A DNA stretch of 64,000 nt from Variovorax sp. dw_308 (GCF_019207085.1 NZ_JAATOM010000022.1:46370-110369), one strand, 5' to 3'; positions 50,067-62,111 are shown, numbered from the stretch's first letter. Notes: a model not told the origin generated them from the sequence alone. Program-made: numbers and translations.

Positions 50067-50836
50067 TTGGTGTTCATCAGGTTGATGACCTGGACGACGG
50101 TGACGGTCTGCGTCGTGCCGTCGACCTTCTTCTGCGGGAACCCGAGCGAGACCCGCGCGGTGTAGACGTTGCCCCAGAGATTCGCCGCCGTGATGCCGGC
50201 GGCCGGCATGTAGGTGTCGACGGCGTGCTTGTCGTCGCCATCGCTGTCGACGCCGTACAGCACGCTGAAGTTGCTGACATTGGTGGCCAGCGCCACCGGC
50301 GCGCCGGCGCCGGTGCCGTCGTCGAGCGTGCAGGTGAGTTCGTTGTTCGCATTCACCCTGAAGGTGTTGACCGTCACGGCCACGCTGCCGAGGGCACCGG
50401 CGGTGTTGGTGACGCCCTGGCAGTTCATGAGGCCGTCGCCGTTCGCGCGCTGGTAGCGGACCGTGACGGAATCGGCCGCCGCACCTGTGCCGGCGCCGGT
50501 TGTGCCGACGATTCCCTGCCCGGCATCGAAGGCGTAGCTGGACCCGTCGGCCCGGGTCACGGTGGTCACCTGCGGCAGCGCCTGTGGGCGCGTGTCGCCC
50601 AGCGGATCGACGAAATAGCCGGCCGACTGGATGGTGGTGGTGAGCATGGTGAGCGCGAGGCGCTGGCTGTCCTGCAACTGCGCGAGGTCGTTCTGCGCGT
50701 TGAAGGTGTTCTTCATGTTCAGGTAGACGTTGAGCACCGCCGCGAGCAGGAACAGCGCAATGGCGATGGCCACCATCAGTTCGATCAGCGTGAAGCCGGC
50801 TTGTCGGACGGCGCGCAGGATGCTGGGTCTTCGCAT
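50063..50836 (-). CDS. pilW: Minor pilin PilW
   Basis: This 257-residue prepilin has the cleavage site Gly14-Phe15 in RQAGFTLIELMVAIAIALFL and the Glu5. It has a long C-terminal globular part with LAQLQDSQRLALTMLTTTIQ followed by SAGYFVDPLG, the family hallmark of PilW. A Cys pair (LMNCQG, LTCTL) is present. It sits between pilV and pilX. The start at 50836 was chosen because a longer frame (50881) adds no prepilin feature. Confidence 0.9.
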   Translation of the reverse strand: MRRPSILRAVRQAGFTLIELMVAIAIALFLLAAVLNVYLNMKNTFNAQNDLAQLQDSQRLALTMLTTTIQSAGYFVDPLGDTRPQALPQVTTVTRADGSSYAFDAGQGIVGTTGAGTGAAADSVTVRYQRANGDGLMNCQGVTNTAGALGSVAVTVNTFRVNANNELTCTLDDGTGAGAPVALATNVSNFSVLYGVDSDGDDKHAVDTYMPAAGITAANLWGNVYTARVSLGFPQKKVDGTTQTVTVVQVINLMNTK

Positions 50837-50846
50837 GAAACGGCCC

Positions 50847-51434
50847 TCAAGGTTCGATGTAGAGCGTGTACGAACGCGCACCGCTGGTGCCGAATCCGGT
50901 TCCGGCCGCCGTCTTCGTGGAGTTGATGTACCTGTCGTTCCACTGGATCGTGAGAACGCAACTCACGGGCACATCGGAGCTGCTCGAGCAGTTGACGAGC
51001 GAAGTCGTGCCGGGGAGCAGGGCGTCGAGGTTCCGCGCCCAAATGCCGACTTCGAGCGCCGCCATCTGCTGCAGGGAGCATTTGGGCCCTGACGGCTTCG
51101 TGGCCGAGGTACATTCGCCCGACGGGATCGTGCTCACTACGCCGGTGGCGTCAGTGACCACGGCGCCATTGGTGCTGAAAGTCCTCACGACCAGCCCGCC
51201 GTCGCGCCAGAACTCCCGGTTGCCGTGCATGGCCGCGGCCAGGCTGTTGGCCTGCATGGCCACGATCGAGCGGCTGCTGGCGGTCTGCGTGCTGGAGACG
51301 GCCAGCGCCTGCATCTTGGCAAAGCCGAAGATGCCGATCGTCAGCAGCAGCACGGCGACCATCACCTCCAGCAGGGTGAAGCCGGCCTGAGCTGTCCGCG
51401 ACCGACGCGAAGACGACAGTGAATTGCGCTTCAT
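50847..51434 (-). CDS. pilV: Minor pilin PilV
   Basis: This 195-residue prepilin has the cleavage site Gly18-Phe19 in TAQAGFTLLEVMVAVLLLTI and Glu5. The following IGIFGFAKMQALAVSSTQTA matches the PilV pattern. Its start overlaps the fimT stop as ATGA (51431-51434), and the pilW start lies 10 bp beyond its stop. It acts in priming pilus assembly with PilW, PilX and FimT. Confidence 0.9.
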   Translation of the reverse strand: MKRNSLSSSRRSRTAQAGFTLLEVMVAVLLLTIGIFGFAKMQALAVSSTQTASSRSIVAMQANSLAAAMHGNREFWRDGGLVVRTFSTNGAVVTDATGVVSTIPSGECTSATKPSGPKCSLQQMAALEVGIWARNLDALLPGTTSLVNCSSSSDVPVSCVLTIQWNDRYINSTKTAAGTGFGTSGARSYTLYIEP

Positions 51435-52036
51435 GAGCAGGTTCCCCCCGCGGTGAGAACCTGCTGCCGCCCGGCGAGGTTCAGGGTCACGCAGCGCGTG
51501 GCCTTGGCATTGACGGGGCTGGTGTTGAGCGTCAACTGCACCGTGCCGCCGGGCAGGTTCAATGCAAATCCGTCGCGGCTGTAGGTGATGGCGCCCAGGC
51601 CGCCGCTCGCGGTGAAGGTGTCGGTGCCGCTCCACTTGGCTTGCCTGCGCATGACCGTCTCGCCGGTGTCAATGGTGATGTTCGACGCATTGCCGTTGTT
51701 GAAGATGAGCCAGCCGTTCTGCCAGGGCGTGTTGTTGCCGCCGCACACCGCGGTATTGGTGGCGGAGGTGGCGCACACGGTCACGGTTTCGCCGCGGCGG
51801 ATGGCTTCGGCGCGCGCGAACTGCAGGTCGCCGACAAAGCCATTGACCTCGGTGGCAACGCGATTGCGCTGCGTCAGGTCGATGAAGGAAGGCGCGGCGA
51901 CGGTGGCCAGGATGGCCACCACCGCGAGGACCACCATCAATTCGACGGCGGTCACGCCGCGAAGGCGGCGCACGACACGGAGACTTGTGCGGAAAGTCGC
52001 GCGGCTGAAGGCAACGACGTGGATCGGGCAGATCAT
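51431..52036 (-). CDS. fimT: Minor pilin FimT/FimU (GspH type)
   Basis: This 201-residue GspH/FimT-type prepilin begins the pilus operon. The N-terminal helix is RLRGVTAVELMVVLAVVAIL, so cleavage would fall at Gly27-Val28, with Val instead of the usual Phe at mature position 1 but with Glu5 kept. The FimT body is clear: VATEVNGFVGDLQFARAEAI with RRGETVTVCATSA, QNGWLIFNNG and SRDGFALNLPGGTVQLTLN. The leader of 27 residues is long. The upstream gap (52037-52268) should carry the operon promoter. Confidence 0.88.
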   Translation of the reverse strand: MICPIHVVAFSRATFRTSLRVVRRLRGVTAVELMVVLAVVAILATVAAPSFIDLTQRNRVATEVNGFVGDLQFARAEAIRRGETVTVCATSATNTAVCGGNNTPWQNGWLIFNNGNASNITIDTGETVMRRQAKWSGTDTFTASGGLGAITYSRDGFALNLPGGTVQLTLNTSPVNAKATRCVTLNLAGRQQVLTAGGTCS

Positions 52037-52148
52037 CGATCGGGTACAGGTTGCTGGCGTTCTTCACCTGTGGCTCCCTGGCCTGCTTCCTGCCCGCAAA
52101 GGCAAGGAAGTAAGTCGATAGATTGCACTTTTCGAAGCCGTTTGAGTT

Positions 52149-52162
52149 AGTGCGCGCGCACT
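52149..52162. promoter_or_regulatory. 14-bp perfect palindrome upstream of the pilus operon
   Basis: AGTGCGCGCGCACT is a perfect palindrome at 52149-52162, about 113 bp before the fimT start. It lies in the gap that separates fimT from the glycosyltransferase gene. It may be an operator; alternating purine-pyrimidine sequence could also make it prone to Z-DNA. No -35/-10 pair was assigned. Confidence 0.35.
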
Positions 52163-52268
52163 TCTTCCGACAAACGGCGCCCGGCCGACGATGGGCGGCG
52201 TGACTACAACTTCAGGCCGAAGCCGTCCGGCCGGCCTCGCGCACAGTCGCGCGCGCCATCAGGCGTAC

Positions 52269-53423
52269 TTATGCAGCGTCGCCCTGGAGCACGCGTTCCA
52301 GCACGCGCCGCGCGGCGTCCGGCTTGCCGAGCCCACGGCTGATCCGCGCCATGCGGGCGAGCTGTTCCGGCGCGGCCATCAGGCGGGCGATCTTGTATTC
52401 CAGCCCGATGGTGTCGTAGGCGAGCCAGGCGGCCCCCTCCTCCATCAGGAAGCCGGCGTTGTGCTCCTCCTGCCCCGGAATGGGCGACACCAGCAGCATC
52501 GGCTTGCCGAGCGCGAGGCATTCGGAGATGGTCAGGCCACCCGGCTTGGTGACCACCAGGTCGGCCGCGGCCATGAGCCGCTCCATCTCGTTGGTGAAGC
52601 CGATGGCGACGAGCCGGCCGGCCGAGCGCTCGCCCAGGCGCTTCAGCGCCGCGTGCGCCGCTTCATTGCGGCCCGCGACGGCAATCACCTGGAAGTCGCA
52701 GCCCGGGCCTTCGAGCGCCAGCACGCGCTCGACCATGCTCGGGAGATCGCCCACGCCGGCGCCGCCCGAGACCATGAGGATGACCTTGCGCGCCGGATCG
52801 AGGCCCAGCCGGGCGACGCAGGCGTCGCGCGCCAGTTCGGGCGCATCGGGCTGCGAGAAGGCCGGCATCACCGGGATGCCGGTGACGTGGATGCGGTCGG
52901 ACGCCAGGCCGCGCGCCCGCATGCGGACCGCGACCTCATCGGTGGCGGCAAGGTAGCCGGCCATGCCGGGGACGATCCACATGTTGTGCAGGTCGTAGTC
53001 GGTGACCTGCAGCCAGACCGGGCAGTCGATCCGGCCCTTGTTCTGCTCGCGCATGAGCAACTCGGCCGGCAGGAAGTGCGTGCAGACGATGGCCTTGGGA
53101 TCGACGCGATGCACCTCGCGCAGCAGCGCGCCGGCGCTCACCCGCTCGATGCCGCGGCGCAGGCGCTGCGAGGTGGCGCTGTGCGGCGTGGTGTCGGTCT
53201 TCTGGTGCAGGTAGGACCAGACCTCGGGCGCGCGGTTGACCAGCTTGATATACCAATCGGTATAAATCTTGCGGAATCCGCTCGGAAAGTGGGCCATGGC
53301 GTCGATGTGGGTCGCGCCGCAAGGCGGTACGAGGGCTTCGGCCGTGGCGGCGAGCGCCTGCGCGGCGCGGACGTGGCCGTTGCCGGCACTGACGCTGAGG
53401 ATGAGGAGTTGTCGGGATGTCAT
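52269..53423 (-). CDS. GT28-type glycosyltransferase (MGDG synthase/UgtP-like)
   Basis: This 384-residue protein has the two-lobe GT-B fold of diacylglycerol glycosyltransferases. The N-terminal LLILSVSAGNGHVRAAQALA, HIDAMAHFPSGFRKIYTDWY and DPKAIVCTHFLPAELLM belong to the MGDG synthase domain. The C-terminal VILMVSGGAGVGDLPSMVER and ADLVVTKPGGLTISECLALG with PIPGQEEHNAGFL are the nucleotide-sugar site. It probably glucosylates or galactosylates a membrane diacylglycerol at the cytoplasmic face. The start at 53423 was chosen; a longer reading to 54080 runs antisense through the kdpE region. Confidence 0.85.
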   Translation of the reverse strand: MTSRQLLILSVSAGNGHVRAAQALAATAEALVPPCGATHIDAMAHFPSGFRKIYTDWYIKLVNRAPEVWSYLHQKTDTTPHSATSQRLRRGIERVSAGALLREVHRVDPKAIVCTHFLPAELLMREQNKGRIDCPVWLQVTDYDLHNMWIVPGMAGYLAATDEVAVRMRARGLASDRIHVTGIPVMPAFSQPDAPELARDACVARLGLDPARKVILMVSGGAGVGDLPSMVERVLALEGPGCDFQVIAVAGRNEAAHAALKRLGERSAGRLVAIGFTNEMERLMAAADLVVTKPGGLTISECLALGKPMLLVSPIPGQEEHNAGFLMEEGAAWLAYDTIGLEYKIARLMAAPEQLARMARISRGLGKPDAARRVLERVLQGDAA

Positions 53424-53454
53424 GGGCGTTGAGTGTCTCGCGAAGGGGGCGGAA

Positions 53455-53582
53455 AGGCCGAACGCAGAGGTCGCAAAGGTTTCGCAGAAGTCGCAAAAAA
53501 ACCAGAATTGAGATGTCTTCTTCTGCGACTTCTGCGACTTCTGCGTAGATCCTGTATTCCTTCTGCGTTCGGCTGTCCGGCC
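53455..53582. repeat. Repeat family B, copy 3 (kdpE / glycosyltransferase gap)
   Basis: Two nested inverted repeats occur: GCCGAACGCAGA (53457-53468) with TCTGCGTTCGGC (53562-53573), and TCGCAGAAGTCGCA (53482-53495) with TGCGACTTCTGCGA (53524-53537). The loop is A-rich and holds TGTCTTCTT. Each arm is built from repeated 9-base units such as TCGCAGAAG and TGCGACTTC. Related copies lie at 54308 and 57213. Confidence 0.8.
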
Positions 53583-53596
53583 CTTTGATTCGAGGG

Positions 53597-54292
<696 letters not shown>

Positions 54293-54307
54293 GGGTTCAG
54301 GAATTCG

Positions 54308-54449
54308 GATGCGGGATCGGACTTGACCGTACGCGAAGGGCGCGAAGATACGCGAAGGACGCGAAGGAATTCAAAGAAAATTTCTGTCTTCTTTCGCGTC
54401 CTTCGCGGGACCTTTGCGTCCTTTGCGTCCTTTGCGTCCGGCTGTCCGC
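54308..54449. repeat. Repeat family B, copy 1 (kdpD / kdpE gap)
   Basis: Tandem CGCGAAGGN units (54331-54368) end in CGCGAAGGACGCGAA (54351-54365), which is the perfect reverse complement of TTCGCGTCCTTCGCG (54393-54407). The loop contains TGTCTTCT. The right arm continues with three CTTTGCGTC units. GATGCGGGATCGGAC (54308-54322) recurs in copy 2. It fills nearly the whole kdpD-kdpE gap. Confidence 0.85.
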
Positions 54450-54451
54450 TT

Positions 54452-57178
54452 TCATGGCACCTCCATCGTCGGCGGCTCTCGCCTCGGCAAGGTCACGGTG
54501 AATTCTGCGCCGCCGCCTTCAGCGTCGGACGCGGTGATGGCGCCACCATGCGCGTGCACCACTGCCTTGCAGATGGCCAGGCCCAGGCCGACGCCGGGGG
54601 TCGCGGACTCGGACTGGCCGCGCGTGAACTTGTCGAAGAGGGTCTGCTCGCGGCCTTTCAGTGCAGTGGGCAAGCCGGAGCCGTGGTCCCGCACCGTGAG
54701 GACCAGCGTCGACGGCGTGACGGTCGCGCCCAGCACGATCGGCGGCGCGCCGTACTTGGCTGCGTTCTCCAGCAGGTTGACCAGCACGCGCTCGATCAGC
54801 ACGGCATCGAACTCCACCAGCGGAAGATCGGGCGCGAGTTCGGTCTGCACGGGTCGCTCACCCAGCGCGGGACGTGCGGCGCGGATCGCGGCGCCGACCA
54901 CCTCCTCGATCGATTGCCAGTCGCGCCGCAGGTTGACCGTGCCGTCGCCCATGCCGCTTTCGAGCCGCGCCATGTCGAGCAGGTTGTCCACCAGCGCATT
55001 GAGGGCGCGCGCCTGCGCCACGATGGCCTGCGCCGCCTCGGCATGCTGCTGCGGCGGCAGCGTGCGCAGCGATTCGGCCAGTGCGATCAGCGCAGTGAGC
55101 GGCGTGCGCACGTCGTGGGAGATGGCGCCGAGCAAGGCGTTGCGCAGGCGCTCCGATTCCATCTCGACGACCGCCGTCTGCGCCACGTTGACGTAGTGCA
55201 CGCGTTCGAGCGCGATGGCGATCTGGCGCGCCAGCGTCTCCAGTTGCTGCGCCTGCTCGGGGATCAGCAGCCATCGCGTTTGCGCGGGTGCGAGCGCCAG
55301 CACGCCGCGCACGCGCATCGGCGCCTGCAAGGGGATGTAGTGCCATGGCTGCGCGGCCAGCGTGGCGGTGCCCAGGCCCGCTGGCTGGGCCTGGCGGAAG
55401 GCCCAGTCGGCCACGCTGAAGTCGAAGCCCTCGGGCACGGGTTCGGGCGGCAGGAGTTGGTCGGCCTCGTTGGTGATGAGAACGCGGGCCCGGCCGCCGA
55501 AGTAGCGTTGCACGGCGGCCGTGCCGAGCTCGACGACCTGGCTGCTTTCCAGCGCCGCCGACAAGTCACGCGCCAGTTCGAACAGCGACTGCGCGCGGCG
55601 CTCGCGGCTGTTCGACACGTTCATGGAAAAGGTCAGCGACGCGGTCAGTTGCCCGACCAGCAGGCCGACGACCAGCATGACGGCGAAGGTCACGAGGTAC
55701 TGGACATCGCTGATCGAGAACGACATGCGCGGCGGCACGAAGAAGAAATCGAAGGCGCCCACGTTGAGCAACGCCGCGAAGGCCGCGGCGCGGGCCCCGT
55801 AGCGCGCGGCGACGATCACGACGCCGAGCAGGAACAGCATCACGATGTTGGCCGGCGCCAGCACGCCGGTCAGCGGCGTCGCGAGCAAGGTGACCGCGAG
55901 GCTGCTCACGGCCGCCGCGACAAAGCTGCGCCAGCGCGAGGGTGGCTGGTGCTCGGCCACGTCGGTCGCGGCATGGCCCCGCGCGTCCAGCGGTGCGCGT
56001 GCGAGGCGGCGCGTGGCCTCGACATGACCGACCGCGACGATGTCCAGCGCGGGCGCGTGGCGCGCCAACCGACGCGCAAGCGATATGCGCCATGGCCACC
56101 AGCGGCGCCAGCCTTCGGGCTCCGCGCGCCGGCCCACGACCAGCATCGCGCAGTTGAGTTTGCGGGCCTGCAGGGCGAGTTGCTGCGCGACGTCATCGCC
56201 GGTCAGCACTGCAGTCTCCGCACCGAGTTGCTCCGCCAGCTTCAGCACGGACAGGACGCGGTCGCGCCGCGATGCGGCCAGCCGCTGCAAGGGCGGCGTC
56301 TCGACATAGGCCGCATGCCAGCGCACGTTGAGCTGGCCCGCGAGCCGCGCGGCGGTGCGCACGGTCTGGGCCGCATCCTCGTGCGGGCCGACGCACGCGA
56401 GGATTGCGCCCGAGGTGTTCCAGGCCTGCAAGGCGCTGGTGCCGGACTGTTCGACGCGCCAGCCGCGCATGTCGTCTTCCACGTGCTCGGCGGTGCGGCG
56501 CAAGGCAATCTCGCGCAGCGCCATGAGGTTGCCCCTGCGGAAGAAGTTCTGCGCGGCGCGCTCGGCCTGCTGCGGCAGGTAGACCTTGCCGGCTGCCAGG
56601 CGCGCGGTAAGTTCGTCGGGCGTGACGTCTACCAGCACAACTTCGTCGGCCTCGTCGAGCACTGTGTCGGGCACCGTCTCGTGCACCCGCACGCCGGTGA
56701 TGGCGCCGACCGTGCCGTTGAGGCTTTCAAGATGTTGCACGTTGATGGCTGACCAGACTTCGATGCCCGCGGCCAGCAGCTCCTGCACGTCCTGCCAGCG
56801 CTTGGCATGGCGCGAGCCGGGGGCGTTGGTGTGGGCCAGTTCGTCGACCAGGAGGACCGCGGGCTTGCGTTGCAACGCTGCGTCCAGATCGAACTCCGGG
56901 AGTGCGCGGTCGCGGTAAGGCATCTGGCGCAGCGGCAGTTGTTCGAGGCCTGCGAGCAAGGCGGCCGTTTCGCTGCGGCCATGCGTCTCGATGACGCCGA
57001 CCAGCACGTCGCGCCCGGCTGAACGTTCGCGTTGCGCTGCGCTCAGCATGGCCCATGTCTTGCCGACGCCAGCGCTCGCGCCGAAGTAGATGCGCAACTT
57101 GCCGCGTTGGGCGCGCGCCTCGTCACTGCGCAGTTGCGCGAGCAATGCGTCAGGGTCGGGGCGGAGGGCGTCGTTCAT
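54452..57178 (-). CDS. kdpD: Osmosensitive K+ channel sensor kinase KdpD
   Basis: This 908-residue sensor kinase has the KdpD N-terminal domain with Walker A GASAGVGKT (33-41). The USP-like domain (ISLARRLARHAPALDIVAVG) is next, then four closely spaced transmembrane helices near residues 405-500 (LLATPLTGVLAPANIVMLFL, LLGVVIVAARYG, YLVTFAVMLVVGLLVGQL). A GAF domain follows, then the kinase with phospho-His in LLGAISHDVRTPLTALIAL, VLVNLLENAAKYG and PGVGLGLAICKAVVHAHGG. It responds to low potassium and high salt. Length is close to E. coli KdpD (894). The stop lies at the edge of repeat B copy 1. Confidence 0.96.
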   Translation of the reverse strand: MNDALRPDPDALLAQLRSDEARAQRGKLRIYFGASAGVGKTWAMLSAAQRERSAGRDVLVGVIETHGRSETAALLAGLEQLPLRQMPYRDRALPEFDLDAALQRKPAVLLVDELAHTNAPGSRHAKRWQDVQELLAAGIEVWSAINVQHLESLNGTVGAITGVRVHETVPDTVLDEADEVVLVDVTPDELTARLAAGKVYLPQQAERAAQNFFRRGNLMALREIALRRTAEHVEDDMRGWRVEQSGTSALQAWNTSGAILACVGPHEDAAQTVRTAARLAGQLNVRWHAAYVETPPLQRLAASRRDRVLSVLKLAEQLGAETAVLTGDDVAQQLALQARKLNCAMLVVGRRAEPEGWRRWWPWRISLARRLARHAPALDIVAVGHVEATRRLARAPLDARGHAATDVAEHQPPSRWRSFVAAAVSSLAVTLLATPLTGVLAPANIVMLFLLGVVIVAARYGARAAAFAALLNVGAFDFFFVPPRMSFSISDVQYLVTFAVMLVVGLLVGQLTASLTFSMNVSNSRERRAQSLFELARDLSAALESSQVVELGTAAVQRYFGGRARVLITNEADQLLPPEPVPEGFDFSVADWAFRQAQPAGLGTATLAAQPWHYIPLQAPMRVRGVLALAPAQTRWLLIPEQAQQLETLARQIAIALERVHYVNVAQTAVVEMESERLRNALLGAISHDVRTPLTALIALAESLRTLPPQQHAEAAQAIVAQARALNALVDNLLDMARLESGMGDGTVNLRRDWQSIEEVVGAAIRAARPALGERPVQTELAPDLPLVEFDAVLIERVLVNLLENAAKYGAPPIVLGATVTPSTLVLTVRDHGSGLPTALKGREQTLFDKFTRGQSESATPGVGLGLAICKAVVHAHGGAITASDAEGGGAEFTVTLPRREPPTMEVP

Positions 57179-57212
57179 GCGTTGGTGTTGAGCGTACGAC
57201 CAGATGCGGGAT

Positions 57213-57330
57213 CGGACAGCCGTACGCAGAGGACGCGAAGGTTACGCGAAGGACGCGAAAGGAATATCAAAAATGTCTTCTGAATTCCCTTTGCGACTTT
57301 TGCGAAACCTTTGCGACTTCTGCGGTCGGC
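57213..57330. repeat. Repeat family B, copy 2 (kdpC / kdpD gap)
   Basis: GATGCGGGATCGGAC (57213-57227, shared with copy 1) leads into CGGACAGCCG, then ACGCAGAGGACGCGAAGG and TACGCGAAGGACGCGAAAGG units. A central AATATCAAAAATGTCTTCT follows, and the opposite-sense units CCTTTGCGACTTTTGCG and CCTTTGCGACTTCTGCG close it. Arms are imperfect inverted repeats. It occupies most of the gap between kdpC and kdpD. Confidence 0.8.
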
Positions 57331-57335
57331 CGCAT

Positions 57336-57911
57336 TCACTGCGCCCCGTCCAAGGCCAGATTGAGTTCCAGCACATTGACGCGCGGCTCGCCGAGCAAGC
57401 CCCACAAGGCGCCTTCGGTATGGCTCGCGATCAGTTGCTCGACCTGCGCCGGCTGCATGTTGCGTGCGTGCGCGACACGGGCCGCCTGGTAGCGCGCGGC
57501 GGCGGGACTGATGTGCGGATCGAGTCCACTGGCCGATGCGGTAACCAGGTCGACCGGCACCGTCGCGGTGTTGCCGGGATCGGCTGCGCGCAAGGCCTCG
57601 ATGCGGGCCTTGACTGCGTCGGCCAGTGCCGGGTTCAACGGGCCTTGATTGGCGCCACCGGACGCAGCGGCGTTGTAGGGCATCGGCGCGGTGGCGGAGG
57701 GGCGGCCCCAGAAGTGCTTCGGGTCGCTGAAGTTCTGGCCGATCAGCGTGGAGCCGATGGCCTTGCCGTCACGCATGACCAGGCTGCCCGCCGCCTGCGC
57801 GGGGAACGCGGCGTGCGCGACGCCGGTGACGGCCAGCGGATAGAGCACGCCGGTGAGCAGCGTGAGGGCCGTGAATATCACGAGCGCGGGGCGAATGATC
57901 TGGTTTGTCAT
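57336..57911 (-). CDS. kdpC: Potassium-transporting ATPase subunit KdpC
   Basis: This 191-residue KdpC has one N-terminal transmembrane helix (PALVIFTALTLLTGVLYPLA). The periplasmic part has GKAIGSTLIGQNFSDPKHFW with GRPSATAPMPYNA, ASGLDPHISPAAARYQAARV, and LNLALDG at the end. It stabilises the KdpFABC complex. The start at 57911 was chosen; an ATG at 57998 is in kdpB. It follows kdpB with a 64-bp gap and is separated from kdpD by repeat B copy 2. Confidence 0.95.
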   Translation of the reverse strand: MTNQIIRPALVIFTALTLLTGVLYPLAVTGVAHAAFPAQAAGSLVMRDGKAIGSTLIGQNFSDPKHFWGRPSATAPMPYNAAASGGANQGPLNPALADAVKARIEALRAADPGNTATVPVDLVTASASGLDPHISPAAARYQAARVAHARNMQPAQVEQLIASHTEGALWGLLGEPRVNVLELNLALDGAQ

Positions 57912-57975
57912 TGGAATTCCTTGGTTTGATGATCGGGTCGAAGAACGCGACGTGCGCGCGGCCTTGAGGGCGTGC

Positions 57976-60204
<2,229 letters not shown>

Positions 60205-60208
60205 GGGA

Positions 60209-62011
60209 TCACTTCCAGAGCATCAAGTGCTCGACGACGGGGCCCAGCGCCAGCGCGGGCACGTAGTTGAGCAAGCCGACCAGCAGCACCGTGCCGATCA
60301 GCAGGGAGACGAACAGCGGGCCGTGCGTGGGCATGGTCCCCTCGGTCTCGGGCAGGCGCTTCTTCGCGGCGAGCGCACCGGCAATCGCCAGCACCGGCAC
60401 GATCACGCCGAAGCGTCCGAGCCACATCACCAGGCCGAGCAGCGCGTTGTAGAACGGCGTATTGGCCGAGAGGCCGGCGAAGGCGCTTCCGTTGTTGTTG
60501 CCGGCCGATGTCAGCGCGTAGAGGATCTCCGAGAATCCATGCGCGCCGGGGTTGGCAATGCCAGCCTTGCCGTCCGCCAGGCTCACCGCGAGCGCGGTGC
60601 CGGCCAGCACCAGGATCGGCGTGACCAGGATCGCGATCGAGGTGAGCTTCATCTCATGCGTCTCGATCTTCTTGCCGAGGTATTCCGGCGTGCGGCCGAT
60701 CATCAGGCCCGCGATGAACACCGCGAGGATCGCGAAGATCAGCATGCCGTAGAGCCCGCTGCCGACGCCGCCGAACACCACCTCGCCGAGTTGCATCAGC
60801 ACCAGCGGCACCAGCCCGCCGATGGGCGTGAGCGAGTCGTGCATCGCGTTCACCGCGCCACACGATGCGGCCGTGGTCACGGCGGCGAACAAAGCCGAGG
60901 TATCGATCCCAAAGCGCACTTCCTTGCCTTCCATGTTGCCGCCGGCCTGCAATGCGCTGCGCAATTGGTCTACGCCCATCGACGCGAGCAAGGGGTTGCC
61001 CGCCTGCTCCGCCGGCACCAGCGCGACCACGGCGATGACGAACATCACTGTCATCGCAGCCAGCACCGCCCAGCCTTGGCGCAGGTCGCCCACGACACGG
61101 CCGAAGGCGAAGCACAAGCCAGCCGGGATCAGGAAAATCGCCAGCATCTGCACGAAGTTCGCGAGCGCGCTCGGGTTCTCGTAAGGATGCGCCGAGTTGG
61201 CATTGAAGAATCCGCCGCCATTGGTGCCGAGCATCTTGATCGCCTCCTGCGACGCGACCGGGCCCATGGCCAGCGTCTGCGTCTTGCTGCTCGCGTCTTC
61301 CATCACCGGGTTGCCGGCAGCGTCTTTCAGGGGCTGGCCATCGGGGCCGTTCTTCGGCTGCTGCCAGCTTTGCGTTTCCACTGTGTCGACGGTCTTGTAG
61401 CTGTCGAAGTTCTGGATCACGCCCTGCCCCGCGAAGAACACGGCGATGACGAAGGACAGCGGCAGCAGCAGCCACACCGTGATGCGCGTGGTGTCGACCC
61501 AGAAGTTGCCGACGAAGCCCTTGCCATCCGTGCGACGCGCAGCAAAGCCTCGGGCCAGTGCGAACGCGACCGCGATGCCTGTCGCGGCCGAGAGAAAGTT
61601 CTGCACCGTGAGCCCGAGCATCTGCGTGAGATAGCTCATCGTCGACTCGCCGGCATAGCCTTGCCAGTTGGTGTTGGTGACGAAGGCGACGGCGGTGTTG
61701 AAGGACGAGTCGGGCGACACCGCGCCCATGCCGGCCGGGTTGAGCGGCAAAAGGCCTTGCAGGCGCTGCAAGCCGTAGACGACGAGCGCACCTAGCGCAT
61801 TGAACGCGAGCAGCGCCAGGGCGTAGCTGCGCCAGTGCATCGACGCATCAGGGGACACGCCGGCGAGCCGGTAGAGCGGCGCTTCGATGCGCGCCATCCA
61901 GCGCGGCAGGCGGCCCTCGCACAAGGCCGCGAGGAAGCGGCCGACCGGCCAGGCCAGCAGCCCCAGCACGGCGAGGAAGAGGACCAGCAAGGTCCAGGCA
62001 GAGGCGTTCAT
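60209..62011 (-). CDS. kdpA: Potassium-transporting ATPase subunit KdpA
   Basis: This 600-residue polytopic K+-binding subunit has the four repeated selectivity-type loops, including VTNTNWQGYAGESTMSYLTQ, GTNGGGFFNANSAHPYENPS, SCGAVNAMHDSLTPIGGLVP and SAGNNNGSAFAGLSANTPFY. About ten transmembrane helices are visible. It forms the K+ pathway in KdpFABC. The ATG at 62011 is one base after the kdpF stop (TGA-A-ATG), which implies coupled translation. Confidence 0.97.
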   Translation of the reverse strand: MNASAWTLLVLFLAVLGLLAWPVGRFLAALCEGRLPRWMARIEAPLYRLAGVSPDASMHWRSYALALLAFNALGALVVYGLQRLQGLLPLNPAGMGAVSPDSSFNTAVAFVTNTNWQGYAGESTMSYLTQMLGLTVQNFLSAATGIAVAFALARGFAARRTDGKGFVGNFWVDTTRITVWLLLPLSFVIAVFFAGQGVIQNFDSYKTVDTVETQSWQQPKNGPDGQPLKDAAGNPVMEDASSKTQTLAMGPVASQEAIKMLGTNGGGFFNANSAHPYENPSALANFVQMLAIFLIPAGLCFAFGRVVGDLRQGWAVLAAMTVMFVIAVVALVPAEQAGNPLLASMGVDQLRSALQAGGNMEGKEVRFGIDTSALFAAVTTAASCGAVNAMHDSLTPIGGLVPLVLMQLGEVVFGGVGSGLYGMLIFAILAVFIAGLMIGRTPEYLGKKIETHEMKLTSIAILVTPILVLAGTALAVSLADGKAGIANPGAHGFSEILYALTSAGNNNGSAFAGLSANTPFYNALLGLVMWLGRFGVIVPVLAIAGALAAKKRLPETEGTMPTHGPLFVSLLIGTVLLVGLLNYVPALALGPVVEHLMLWK

Positions 62012-62012
62012 T

Positions 62013-62111
62013 TCAGAAGTCCTCCGCGTACAGCAGCGCGTAGACCAGGTAGGCGAACAGCGCGATCGCGATGAACGCGCCGAAGCCGTAGAGCACGTCG
62101 AGGCTGATCAC
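62013..62111 (-). CDS. kdpF: Potassium-transporting ATPase small subunit KdpF (GTG start)
   Basis: This 32-residue single-helix peptide runs ISLDVLYGFGAFIAIALFAY and ends YLVYALLYAEDF, close to the E. coli KdpF ending YLVYALINAEAF. It stabilises the KdpABC complex in the inner membrane. The only start in frame is a GTG at 62111, overlapping the stop of a 34-codon ORF as GTGA. Its stop is one base before the kdpA ATG. Confidence 0.9.
   Translation of the reverse strand: MISLDVLYGFGAFIAIALFAYLVYALLYAEDF

Noticed and set aside
53460..53540. CRISPR-like short repeats (TCGCAGAAG / TGCGACTTC)
   Set aside because: Units are 9 bases long, run together without spacers, and form inverted arms, so this is not a CRISPR array.
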